Positions 20,845 to 31,169 of a stretch of DNA of 31,648 nucleotides are shown in pieces (within the stretch, counting starts at the first letter, position 1; the number at the start of each line of letters is the position of its first letter). A model generated the notes under the pieces. That model did not search any database, was not told the DNA's origin, and worked only from the letters and a program-made list of their open reading frames with translations. Source of the stretch: Arachnopeziza araneosa (taxonomy: Eukaryota; Ascomycota; Leotiomycetes; Helotiales; Arachnopezizaceae); NCBI GenBank assembly GCA_003988855.1, contig QYAI01000227.1, positions 6,767 through 38,414 of the forward strand, in the 5' to 3' direction. The position numbers and the translations under genes were made by a program.

Positions 20845-21550
20845 TATTACTTGTATTATACTATTAACTGTAATATTGTAAATATATTAAGCTAGTAGTA
20901 ATATTTGTACTTAATTATTTTGTTATTAATTTATATAGTTTTTTAAGTAACTTTTTATTATTTAGTTTAAGTATTTTATTTATTTTTTAGTTTTTAAATA
21001 AAAAGCTATTAATATTTCTTGTTTTAGTTTTAATAAAACTATTAAGCGTTTTTAAAATTTCGAAGTTAATAAATTATTTTAACTTAAAATTATTTTTACT
21101 ATTATTTTATATTTTACTATTAAGCTAACGCTTTTGTTACGTAAATTTTTTAATAGTTTTATATATATACTTCGTAAGTTTTTTTGTAATTACTAAAATT
21201 AAGTTGTATTTTACAAATAGCAAAAGTTTTATTACAAAGTTTTATACAATTAACTTTTATAGTTTTGCTAGTATTTTTAAGTTTTTTAGCTAATTGTAAA
21301 ATAAATATTTTACTGCTTTAGTGTATAAACAAGTTTAAGTTATAAAGTTTAAAAACAAAAGCGAAACTAATTTAAACTAAAAGTAAAGCTTTTTTTTAAG
21401 TTTTTGTAGCTAGCTTATATAAAAATATAACTAAAAACGTACTTTTATATATATTTTTTATTTTTATTTTTTTAATACTGTTATATTTAACTTTATTGCA
21501 AATGTTATAATTATTAATAATTCTTTTTACTATATTTTTTATTTTTGCAA
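20845..21550. other. AT-rich stretch, no gene seen
   Basis: All frames are closed by stops. Scattered CpG sites remain (TTTCGAAG at 21059, GTTACGTAAA at 21138). No repeat match was found apart from the adjoining repeat A copy. Confidence 0.5.
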
Positions 21551-21556
21551 ATATAT

Positions 21557-21996
21557 AGTATATAAAAGTAAAAGAAGTAGCTAATAAAATAACAATTTCG
21601 TTAGCTTTAGCTAATTTTCGATATATATATTTTAGAAGAATAACTAAAGTAAAAACTTAAAGCAAAAACTATATATTCGAAAAACTAAAAAGCAGTGTAA
21701 ACAGCAAGTAATAAATAAGTAAATTAATTAATAAATTAGTAAAAAAATAATATTAATTAATAAAATTTGTATAATTAATGCTTTATTTACAACAACATTA
21801 TTTTTTTTATTTTTTTTATTGCTATAAATCTTCTACTACTGCCTGTATTTTATATTCTATAAATTATTTTTTTTCTTGTATTTTTTTAACTGTGTAGATA
21901 TATAGTAAAACTTTTTTTATAAAAAGTTCTTAACACGTGCTTTTACTAGCGAAATAGCTAAGAATTACTATATACTTTAAAACTTTATTATTATAG
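21557..21996 (+). repeat. Dispersed repeat A, copy 2
   Basis: It aligns with 4455-4873: TATATAAAAG (21559), AGCTAATAAAATAA, a TTTCGTTAGCTTTAGCTAATTTTCGATA block, ATAATTAATGCTTTATTT, a CTATAAATCTTCTACT block, the hairpin (21909-21928), CACGTGCTTTTACTAGCGAAATAGC and a final CTTTAAAACTTTATTAT. Some positions are better kept here (TTTCGTT, CACGTG), others in copy 1, so both derive from a richer ancestor. The AACACGTGCTTTTACTAGCG segment recalls the CACGTG of LTR1 and LTR2. Element class unknown. Confidence 0.65.
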
Positions 21997-22189
21997 TTTT
22001 ATTAAATTTTCTTTAGTTTTTTTTTATACTTTAGTACTTGTAAGCTAGTAGTTTGTAAAAAGTTTATATAAAGCTTTTTATTGCTTTTTTTTAACATTAA
22101 ATACTTTGTAATTAAATATTATTTATAGTTTTTTAACTTTAAAACTTTTTTTTTAAAAAAAAATTATATATAGTTTAAATTTATTTAAT

Positions 22190-22620
22190 ATATATTTAAA
22201 ATTTATTATTTACATATATTAAAGTTTACTTAAAAACTTATTACTAACTTTACTACTTGTTTTTTTAAAGCTTTTTTTGTAGTTTAGTACTTAAGTTTTT
22301 TACTTAGTGTATTTTTTTTTTAGTTTTTATTATATAGTAAATTATAAAGTTATAAATAGCTAGTTTTTTATATTATTGTACTTGCTTTTTGTTTAGTTTT
22401 TATATTATTATAAAATAGCTTAGATTTTAGTAATTTAAGTAAACTTTTATTTTTTAAAAGCTTTTACTATAGTAAGTATTTTTTATTATATAATTTATAG
22501 TTTATTTTAGCTTAATTTAATTTTTTAAATATATAATTTATAAGCTGTAGTTTTTTAATAGCTTTTAGTTAACTTAATGTAACTTTTATACTTTTGTTAG
22601 ACATATTTGTTTTTAAAGTA
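22190..22620 (-). pseudogene. Decayed transposon ORF, family 6 copy B
   Basis: On the minus strand a reading from about 22610 (ATG at the head of MSNKSIKVTLS) runs leftward through LKAIKKLQLINYIFKKLN and KTKQKASTII to NTLSKKLKY and VVKLVISF. It is interrupted by TAA/TAG only, at likely Gln/Trp sites. The last 60 codons match the translation of about 1556-1700 (copy A). After undoing obvious G-to-A changes it would be an acidic, Leu/Gln-rich protein start. I do not recognise the family; no catalytic motif is seen. Confidence 0.4.
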
Positions 22621-22629
22621 TATAGCTTT

Positions 22630-23175
22630 TTTAAATTTAATATTACTATTACTAAAGTACGATTTAAGCGTTGTTTTAATTTTAAAAAAAACTAGTGTAT
22701 TTTGCTATTTATATATAAACTAAAGTTTTAAGTAGTTTAGTTATTAAGCTAGATATATTTAAATACTATAAAATTAATTTTTAATAGTACTTAGTTACTT
22801 TTTAAAAAAAATTGTAGTTGTTTAATATTTTTTAAGTTTTTTTTTTAGTATTTGTTTAATTTTTTTAAATTTACTTTTAGTTTTTTTATTATTACTATAT
22901 AGTGTAAACTTTTTAATTGTTTAATACTAAACTTGTATTTTTTAATTTAAAAAGTTATTCTAGCTTTTTGCAAAGTTATAAATAATTTTCGTATAATTTA
23001 AATATATTTTTTTTAAAAATATATATTAGAATATTGTTTAAGTAGTAAATAAAGTTAATATTAATTTATTTTATAAAAAAACTTACTATATTTATAAGTT
23101 TAAAAGTATTATATAGTACTTATAATATTTATATTTGTAATAAAATATAGTTTTTTACTTTTTTTTTTATATTTA
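22630..23175. other. AT-rich stretch, no gene seen
   Basis: T-rich on the + strand. It may be the upstream part of the family 6 element on the minus strand, but copy A shows no clear match there. Nothing else was found. Confidence 0.4.
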
Positions 23176-23186
23176 GTTTTGAAAAA

Positions 23187-23374
23187 AGTATAGCTTTTAC
23201 AAGTTAGTTTTTTATTTTATTTAGTAAAAAAAAAGTATAGCTTTTACAAGTTAGTTTTTTATTTTATTTAGTAAAAAAAAAGTATAGCTTTTACAAATTA
23301 GTTTTTTATTTTATTTAGTAAAAAAAAAGTATAGCTTTTATAAGTTAGTTTTTTATTTTATTTAGTAAAAAAAA
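23187..23374. repeat. 47-bp minisatellite, 4 units
   Basis: AGTATAGCTTTTACAAGTTA, then GTTTTTTATTTTATTTAGTAAAAAAAA, is repeated four times with a constant 47-bp period. Only two single-base differences between units were seen: CAAGTTA to CAAATTA in unit 3, and CAAG to TAAG in unit 4. Both are C-to-T or G-to-A. Like the 19-bp array, it looks younger than the surrounding mutation load. Confidence 0.95.
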
Positions 23375-23379
23375 AGTTA

Positions 23380-24290
23380 AATATAGCAAGTACTTTTATA
23401 AGTAATTTAAAGTTTTTTATTAGTTTTAACTTTTTATTTTTGTTTATAAATTTTCAAAATAGTTAAAAGTTTTTTTCTAATATTAAATAAATTAAATTAA
23501 ATTTTTTTTTTTAAAATAATATATTATAGTTTAATTTTTTTCTAAGCGTAATTTTTTATAAAAAAAAGTAAAAAATTCTAATATTTAAGTATTAAACTTA
23601 GTATTTTTAATTTTATAATAACGCTAATTTTTTTAAACTACTATATAGCTATTTTTTTAATAGTTGCAATAGTTTAGTTTTACTTTTTAATAGTTTAGTT
23701 AATATTAAAATTATATTTTTTAATTTAAAACATTTTTAAAAATATTTTATATTATTTTAGTTAAAGTATATATAGTTTAATTTTTTATTATATTAGTTAA
23801 TTTTTATAACTATAGCTTAAGTTTTTATATTTACTATTGTTTAGTTATAGTTAATAAAAAAATTATTATAACTTTTAATTTAATTTACTTTAAAGTTTAA
23901 AGTTATTTTATTTATATTATATTTTTTTTAAAATATATTTTATTAGTGTTTTTTAGTTTTAAATATTTAAAGTTTTTTAAGTTTTTTTAATCTAAGTTAT
24001 ATTTGTAAACGTTTTTTTTAAGCTTAAATGTAATTTTTTATTTTTATTTTTAAACTAAATACTTAAAAAGTTAAAAGTAATAAAACTTTATATTTTTTGC
24101 TATTTTTTAATTTTTTGCTTTTAAATAAAAGATTTAGTTTAAGTTATATAGTTGTACTTTACGCTATATATTAGCTTAAAGCTAAATAAGTGTTTTTTAT
24201 AATAAATTACTTTATTTTAGTTTTTAAATATAAATTTTTTTATTTAGTAATACTTTAAATTAAAATTTTAATTTTTTTATAACTTGTAAA
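23380..24290. other. AT-rich stretch, no gene seen
   Basis: Strongly T-rich on the + strand with almost no CpG. No frame, motif or repeat match could be supported. Confidence 0.5.
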
Positions 24291-24295
24291 GTTAT

Positions 24296-24507
24296 TGTTA
24301 TAAAACTAATTTTAAAACTTTGAAAAAGTAAAGTTAAAAGTTCTAATAAACTATTTTTAGCTAAAAAAAAAAAAAAAAAAAAACTCGAAAATTTACAATA
24401 AGTTTTATTTACTTTAAACGCGCTAGTTTACTTAGTAGCCTAGCTTTAGCCTTGCAAGTTTGCTTTAAAGCACGTAATTACAAATAAGAAGTTTTAAATT
24501 TGTAATA
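24296..24507 (-). mobile_element. Solo LTR, family LTR1, TSD GTTAT
   Basis: This 212-bp element runs from TGTTATAAAACTAATTTTAAA to TTTGTAATA and is flanked by exact GTTAT (24291-24295, 24508-24512). It has ACGCGCTAGTTTACTTAGTAGCCTAGC (the single-GCGC, GTAGCC sub-type) and an uninterrupted run of about 20 A at 24363-24382. This is the same site as the 22-T runs in the oppositely oriented copies at 8278 and 20758. Confidence 0.9.
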
Positions 24508-24514
24508 GTTATTA

Positions 24515-25570
24515 GTTTTTACTACTATTTAGTTTTTAGTTATTTTAATTTGCTAAATAAAAGCTTTTTTTAATATTTTTAATATCTAAACTATTTTTTA
24601 TATAAGTTTTAATAACTTTATTTGCTTAATTAAAAAAGTTATTTGTTTAAAAAAATTATAAAAAAAAGTAGTTTTTAAATTACTTTTTAGTAAAAAAAAT
24701 TATTTTTTAACTTAACTTTTTACTTTTGCTAGTTTTCTTAAGTTATACTAATATTTATCACATTTAGTTTTTTAGTTTTTTCTTATTTATAAGTACTTGT
24801 AATATTTTTTATTAAACTACAAGTAAAAGTATTGTTTTTTTAATACTTTTTTTAGTTTTAAAAATAGTAGTTTTTTTTAGCAAAAATAGTTATAGCGTTT
24901 AGTTACATTATTTTTTTTGTGTTTTTTTTTTTACTTTTAAATTTTTTATTTATTTACACTTGTTTATTTTTATAAATATAGTTTTTATTTAAAACAAAGT
25001 TATTAGTTTGTTTTACTAAGATATTTTATTTTTAATAGTATTTTTTAGTTTTTTATAAACTTTTTTTATTAAAATTTCGTTATTTTATTTTACTACTTAA
25101 AACGCGTAGCTTTAAAAGTTAGCTATGTATATTAATACTTTTTATCTTGTTATATACTAAATAACTTTTATACTATATTATAACTTTTTTTTTTTTATAA
25201 ATTATTTTTATAGCTTTAAAAAAATAAATTTAGTATTTCTATTAGCTTTTTTAGTTTAAATTTTTTTGTTAGCGTTATAATATTTTAGTACGCTATTTAA
25301 ATACAGTATAATTTAATTTACTATATGTTTTTTTTTTTTAAATAAAAAGCAATTTAAATTACTTTTTAAGTAAATAAAATTAGTTATTTTTTTAAAAAAA
25401 ACTAAAAACATATAGTACTAAACTTAAAAAAGTTAAAACTTAGCTTTTTTTATAAATTAAATTTAAAACTTTAGTTTTAATTTTTTTACGTTATTAATTA
25501 CTACTTTAGTATTTATTTTTATTTTTAAGTTTTCGAAAGCGTTTTTTACGCTAGTTAACATATTATTTTA
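24515..25570. other. AT-rich stretch, no gene seen
   Basis: T-rich on the + strand. A few CpG-bearing inverted motifs remain (AAAGCGTTTTTTACGCT at 25537-25553). No gene or repeat match was found. Confidence 0.5.
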
Positions 25571-25574
25571 GTAA

Positions 25575-25930
25575 ATAAGTATTTTAAAAATATTATTTAA
25601 AGTATTATAGCTACTTTTAGTATTTTACTAGACAATATTTTAAGTTAAATATAAAATTATAAAGCAAATTTTAAATAGTTAGATTATAAAGTAGTATTAA
25701 TAATATAAAATTAATTAGTTAAGTTAAGTATATAGCTTTTATTTAAAATTAAAAAAGCTATTGTTTATATAAATAAAAGTAGTAAGTTTAAAAATTATTT
25801 TTAAAAAAAAGTTTAATAAAGCTTAATATAGCTTTTCGCGCTTTATTATATATTATTTTAAAATAAAAGTTTAACAAAGCTTAAAATAGCTTTAGTATTT
25901 TATTACGTAACTTTTTTTTTATAACTAACT
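25575..25930 (+). repeat. Dispersed repeat B, copy 4 (uninterrupted)
   Basis: This is the fullest copy of repeat B. It holds AAAGTATTATAGCTAC, AATATTTTAAGTTAAAT, ATAAAGTAGTATTAATA, TTAGTTAAGTTAAGTATATAG and CTTTTATTTAAAAT. Then come two imperfect direct repeats 58 bp apart (GTTTAATAAAGCTTAATATA at 25811 and GTTTAACAAAGCTTAAAATA at 25869), ending at TTACGTAAC and TATAACTAACT. It has a single ATATA at 25826-25830 where copy 3 carries an LTR1, and so is the empty site. Possibly itself an LTR or the end of a larger transposon; no TSD found. Confidence 0.7.
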
Positions 25931-25939
25931 TGTAATTCG

Positions 25940-27285
25940 TAATATTTTAATAGCAGTATTTTAATAGTAATAAATATACAATTAAGATTTTTTATTATAT
26001 TGTGTTTTTAAACTAAATTACTTACAGTAATTTTTTTGTAACTTTTTAACTTAATAAAAAATATTTTTTAAAAAAACTTACTAAGCGCTAAATTAAATTT
26101 TTTAGTATTTTAAATAAAACAATAAATTTTGCTAAAGCTATAAAATTTTACTAATACAAAGCTTAAATAAGCTAATTATTTATAAATAAGTTTATTATAA
26201 AAGTAAGTAAAAGTTTAATAATAAACAAAGTTTAAAATATTTTGTTTTTTATATAATAATACTAAAGTAGCTTTTAAGTACTTTTACTTACTTTAAACAA
26301 ATAGTAATTTCTAAATTTAGAATATTAAAACAAGTTAAAGAAATTTTATACAAAATTTTTTTTAACAGTATTAATATATTAAATATTTAGTTTTCTAGCT
26401 GTGCGAAAAAAGTATATTATAACAGCACGAATACAAATATAGCTAGTTAAGAAATATATAGAAGTGTATTAATAGTTTAAATATATTTAGTTTATAAACT
26501 AGCTACAAAGAAAAAAAATATATAAAAAAAAAAAAACTACATAAGTAAAGCGTGCTTTATCTACAGTAAACTTCTTTCTAGCTTTAGTTCGAATAAACTT
26601 TAAATATACTTTTTATTTTTTACACTTTAGTAATAAAGTTTTATTTACTCGTGCTATTTATATATAACATTTAGTTTACGTAATATTTTGCTTATTATAT
26701 ACATTAATAAGAAAAAGCTTTTATATATTTAAAGTATTTAGTTTTTGTTAATTTACTTTTTTTTACTGTTGTTTTTAAGTTTTTAAAACTTAGTTTTAAA
26801 TTAAAATTACTAATTTACTTTTATGTAAATTTTGTTACTTTTTCTATATACTTAAATTTATGCTAACATTTAGTTAAAATATATTAATTTGTTTTTTTAT
26901 ATACGAAATAGTTAGTATATATAAAATACTAAATAAATTTATTATGCTTTTTAGTTTATATATATTAAAAAAAACTACTAAAAGCTACTTAATTAACGTG
27001 TAAGTATTTTAATAAATTACTAATACTTTTTTTATTGTAATTTAAATAGCTATTAACTTAAAAGTACTTTACTGTTTTAAATATATTTTAAATTATTTTA
27101 TACTTAAGAAAAAAGTTAAAACGCTTAAATACTTAGCTTTTTTATAGTTAGAACTTAATACTTACTATAATAATTATATTTTAATTAGTTAAAACTTGTT
27201 TTTATAAGTTAAAACTATAAGAAATTATAAAAAAACAAATTTAACTTTAAAATATACGAAACTATTTAAAAAACATTTAAAGTAT
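25940..27285. other. AT-rich stretch with a milder-mutated island
   Basis: No open frame was found. Between about 26390 and 26670 the sequence keeps more C, G and CpG than its flanks (TGTGCGAAAA, AGCACGAATAC, GCGTGC, TTAGTTCGAATAAAC, TTTACTCGTGC). This suggests sequence that was single-copy, younger or only lightly hit by RIP. No family could be assigned. Confidence 0.4.
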
Positions 27286-27293
27286 ATACTAAA

Positions 27294-27512
27294 TATTAGA
27301 AAACTAATTTAAAAATTTAAAAAGCAAGTTAATAGCTTTATTAAAACTATTTTAAGTTAAAGAAAAAAAAAGTAAAAAGCTTTAAATTTTATAAAAAGTT
27401 TTATTTAACTTAAACGCGTTAAAACACACTAGTTTGCTTAAATGCTTAAATATAGTTTAATAGCTTAAGTTTAATATAATAATACATAACTACAATCTAG
27501 TAGTTATTATTA
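27294..27512 (-). mobile_element. Solo LTR, family LTR1, damaged right end
   Basis: It begins TATTAGAAAACTAATTT and follows LTR1: AACTATTTTAAG, the A-rich tract, AAACGCGTTAAAACACACTAG (duplicated-GCGC sub-type), GCTTAAATGCTTAAATATAG and CATAACTACAA. The expected end (GAAGTTCTAAATTCGTAACA) is replaced by a short CTAGTAGTTATTATTA, so about 10 bp appear deleted. The right boundary is uncertain and no TSD could be assigned (left flank CTAAA). Confidence 0.7.
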
Positions 27513-27514
27513 AT

Positions 27515-28565
27515 AATAAAATATACTTAACTTATTTATAACTAGTTATTTATTTATAAAACTACTATTAACAAATAGTTTATTTGTACTAATTAAAGAA
27601 AACTTAAGTTTTAAACTTTTTTTAAATTAAATTATTATAATGCAAAGCTAAAAAAATACTTTTTTAACTAAGTTACAAAAAAAAATTATTATTATAAAAC
27701 AAAAACTTAATATAATTAATTTAATTACAACTTTTGTAAAAGATTTAGCTAGTATAGTTATAATACTAATATAATATGCTAGCTTTAATTTACAAGCTAA
27801 AAAGCTAGCGAAAATAAAAATAAAATAACTAAAATAGTTAGTTAATAAATAAAGTGTTAAATTTATAGTTTTTTTATATTTTAGAAATTTTAATACTTAA
27901 TTTACTATTTGTAAATGCTTTATTATAAAATAGTACTAATATATATATATATTTATTTGTTTTCTAAACAAGTATAAAAACAGCTAAAATAGTAATTGCA
28001 ATTAAATATAAAATTTAAAAAAAAAAAAATTTAATTTATAATTACAATTACAAGTTACTAAAGCTAGTATTTTAACTTACTGCTATAGCTAAAAGTTAAG
28101 CAGCAAGTTTTAACTTTTAGTATTAGAAAAATTTAATTTTAATTTTAATTTTTTTTTAGCTTATACTAATTTTTAAACTTAACTTTTGTAAATTGTTTAT
28201 TTGTAGAAAAAAACTTTGTAATTTAATTTAGCTTATTATTTATCTAGCGTTGTTTTTTAGTTGTATTTTTTTTTAAATTATTATAACAAAACTAAGCACT
28301 AGTTTAAAAACTATATAATAATTTTTAACTTCGAAATTTTAAAGTTTACTAATAACTTGTATTTGTTATTTAATAAGTTTAATACAATTATTACTTTTAT
28401 TTAAAACTTTTTTATAATATAACGTTTAGTAGTTTTAGTATTTTTTATAAGCGCTTTTTAATATTGTATATTTTAAATATTTATTATTATTATTATCAAA
28501 TTTACTAATATTACTTGTAAAATTTAATTTAAAAAAAGTTAATAAATTAGTACTATTTATAATAA
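27515..28565. other. AT-rich stretch, no gene named
   Basis: The part at about 27640-27840 is A-rich with lysine-rich + strand translations; the rest alternates. No motif, repeat copy or open frame could be supported. A palindrome-like AGCTAAAAAGCTAGCG lies near 27795. Confidence 0.4.
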
Positions 28566-28574
28566 GCTTAAAAC

Positions 28575-28732
28575 TTTTATAAACTAAAGTTAAACTGTAA
28601 AAATAATTTTAATTAAAACTATTTAAAGTAAAAAAACAAGTTAAAAAAAGCTTTAAAACTAAATATAAAAATACTGTTATTTGTTACTACTTTTTTTTAT
28701 TTCTTAGAAAATTATTTGTTAAGTTTATAACA
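28575..28732 (-). mobile_element. Solo LTR, family LTR2, TSD AAAAC
   Basis: This 158-bp element runs from TTTTATAAACTAAAG to GTTTATAACA, with AAAAC on both sides (28570-28574, 28733-28737). It lacks about 8 bp (the GCAAGCAG part of CTGCAAGCAGTGT in other copies), which accounts for much of its shorter length. Otherwise the LTR2 core is complete but heavily RIP-mutated. Confidence 0.85.
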
Positions 28733-28917
28733 AAAACGCTTAAATAGCTTTTTTATTATTATTTAAAGTATTAAAGTTTAATTTTTGTTAAAATTTTAAA
28801 TATAGTACTTTTTAGTTAAAACTTTAAAAAATTTATATAGCTATTTTTTTCGTTAACATAAATAACGAAATTAGTAAGTTTACTTTTTAAAAGCTAAAAA
28901 AATATACTAATAAAAAG

Positions 28918-29126
28918 TATTACAAAACTAAATTAAAAAGTTAAAAAAAAAGTTAAAAGCTTTTATTTAAACTATTTTAAGCTAAGAAAAAAAAAGCAAG
29001 AAGTTTTAAAATCTATAATAAGCTTTATTTACTCTAGACGCGCTAGTTTGCTTAGTAGTCTAGCTACAGCTTTGCAAGCTAGCTTTAAACACGTAATTAC
29101 GAATAAGAAGTTCTAAATTTGTAACA
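28918..29126 (-). mobile_element. Solo LTR, family LTR1, TSD AAAAG
   Basis: This 209-bp element runs from TATTACAAAACTAAATTAAA to TTTGTAACA, flanked by exact AAAAG (28913-28917, 29127-29131). It keeps TCTAGACGCGCTAG and TTTGCTTAGTAGTCTAGC, GCAAGCTAGC and ACACGTAATTACGAAT (single-GCGC sub-type, like 17074 and 24296). Confidence 0.92.
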
Positions 29127-29129
29127 AAA

Positions 29130-30315
29130 AGTATTTTGTTTAATGTATTTTTTTTATACTTCGACTTTTTATTTGCTATATTTAAAATAATAAAATTTAA
29201 ATTTAAATATTTAATATAATTATTAAATTATTTTTTCTAAATGTTAAATAGCTAGTATTTTAACTATTGTTAGATTTTAAAAAAGTATTTTTATAATATA
29301 ATTTAAAGTTTTAAACTTAAGCAAATTTAGTATTAAACTTTTTGTATTAAATTTAGCGTTAAATTAGTTTTTTAAACTTAACTTTTTTTTACTTAAAAGT
29401 TAAGTATATAGTTTTTCGAAAAAAAAATTAGTTTTAATTTATATTTTTGTATTTAGTTAGCACTTAAAAGCAAATTTCTACTATAGTATAAAATATACAA
29501 GTTTTCTTATAAACTAAATTATTAAAAAAAAATTAAAGTTTTTTAACTTTAATTTTTTATATAGTTTTGCTATAGTTAATTTTTATATAAAAAAACTTGC
29601 AACTAATATAGTTTACAACTTAGCTTTAAAAAAAATTTAAGTTTAATTTTTTTAATTAAAAGCTTTTATACTAGTTTAAAGCTAAAAACTAACTTTTTTT
29701 AAAAAAAAAATCTAAGTTCAAAGTTAGTAGTTTTACTATACTAGATTATAACTTAATAAGTAAAAAATTTAAACGCGAAGCTTTTTTTAAATTAGTTATT
29801 ATAATTGCTTTTAATTATAATTTTATTAGTACTAGTTTTCGAAACTTAAAGTTATATATAATGCGAAGTTTGTGTAACAATAAAAAGTGTTAATTAAAAG
29901 TAATATAGTAAAAGTAAAAATAAAGAAATAACTAAGTATTTAAAATAAGCAAAAATATTACTTGTAAATTCTTTAAAATTTTAATAAAATAATTAATTAC
30001 TAACGTTTTATTATAATATTATACTATATTAATTAAGTATATAAATACGTAATTAAAACAAATTTTATATTACTGTTAAATTATATAAAAATAACTTATT
30101 AGATAAAGTATGCAAAAGTAATATTAAAATAAAATCTTAGTTTTTATTTTATTTTATATAAAAGTTACTAAGTATAAAAAAACTAAAAGCTTTTTGTATA
30201 TTTTCTAAATTGCATAAAAATATCTTATTAAATAAAACATATAGAAATAAAATTAAAGTAAACTTTTTATACTTATATTATTAACTAATTGTATAAATAT
30301 TTTTATATAAACAAT
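29130..30315. other. AT-rich stretch, no gene seen
   Basis: Stops in all frames. Some CpG sites remain near 29772-29875 (AAACGCGAAGC, TTTTCGAAAC, ATGCGAAG). No repeat match was recognised. Confidence 0.45.
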
Positions 30316-30320
30316 GTAAA

Positions 30321-30392
30321 CAAAAATAAAAAACAAAACAAAAATAAAAAGCAAAACTAAAATAAAAAGCAAAACTAAAATAAAAAACAAAA
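30321..30392. repeat. 18-bp A-rich tandem, 4 units
   Basis: C(A/T)AAAATAAAAA(A/G)CAAAA is repeated four times at an 18-bp period. Units 1 and 2 begin CA, units 3 and 4 begin CT, and units 2 and 3 have GC where 1 and 4 have AC. It is a simple minisatellite on an A-rich strand. Confidence 0.85.
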
Positions 30393-30945
30393 CAAAAATA
30401 TATATTTTTACTAAGTTAAACTAAGTAAAATAAAAAACAAAGTAAATACTTACTTATTAGCTTGTTTACACAAGTATTAATACTTAAGTACAATATATAG
30501 CATAAATAATATAGTAAATTTTAGTAATACTATTGTTTATTTAGCTAAATATAAAACTTTTTACAAGATTAAAAAAAACTAAAATAAATAAAACAAACTC
30601 GAGTTTTATACTAATAGCTTAAAATATAAAAACAGTAAAGTTTTACTTTATAATTAACTTTACTTACTTATTTACTTTTAGTTTATTAAAATAACTTGTA
30701 AATAAATTAATTAAAATTAAATTTTTATATTAAAAACTAAAGTAGTAAAGCAAATATTATATTAAGCAAATAAGCTTATTTGTTATAAAATTATTTACTT
30801 TTATATAACTGTTACATGCGATAGTTATGTAACTTAGCTAAGCAAATATAAAATAGCTGCTTTTTATAAAATTAAGAATTTATTTTTTTACAACTACACT
30901 AATTTTTGTTTTTACTATTGTTATTAACTTTTTTATTTTAGTTTA

Positions 30946-31163
30946 TGTTATAAAACTAAATTAAAAGCTTAAAAAATAGTTAAAAGCTTTATTTAAACTA
31001 TTTTAAGCTAAAGAAAAACAAACAAAAAGCTTTAAAATTTACAGCAAGTTTTATTTACTTTAAACGTGTTTAAACGCGCTAGTTTGCTTAAATACTTAGC
31101 TATAGCTTAGCAAGTTTACTTTAAACTACGTAATTTCGAATAAAAAGTTTTAAGTTAGTAATA
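30946..31163 (-). mobile_element. Solo LTR, family LTR1, near-TSD GTTTA/GTTTT
   Basis: This 218-bp element runs from TGTTATAAAACTAAATT to TTAGTAATA, with flanks GTTTA and GTTTT (4 of 5 alike). It has AAACGTGTTTAAACGCGCTAG (duplicated-GCGC sub-type), GCTTAAATACTTAGCTATAGC and TACGTAATTTCGAATAAAAAG. All LTR1 landmarks are in order. Confidence 0.85.
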
Positions 31164-31169
31164 GTTTTA

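Noticed and set aside
7091..31163. Reading the GTTACGAA-ended repeats as MITEs with 7-bp duplications
   Set aside because: Several copies look like 7-bp TSDs if the terminal T and A are counted as flank. Only TG...CA (or TA) ends with 5 bp explains all the good copies and the empty site together.
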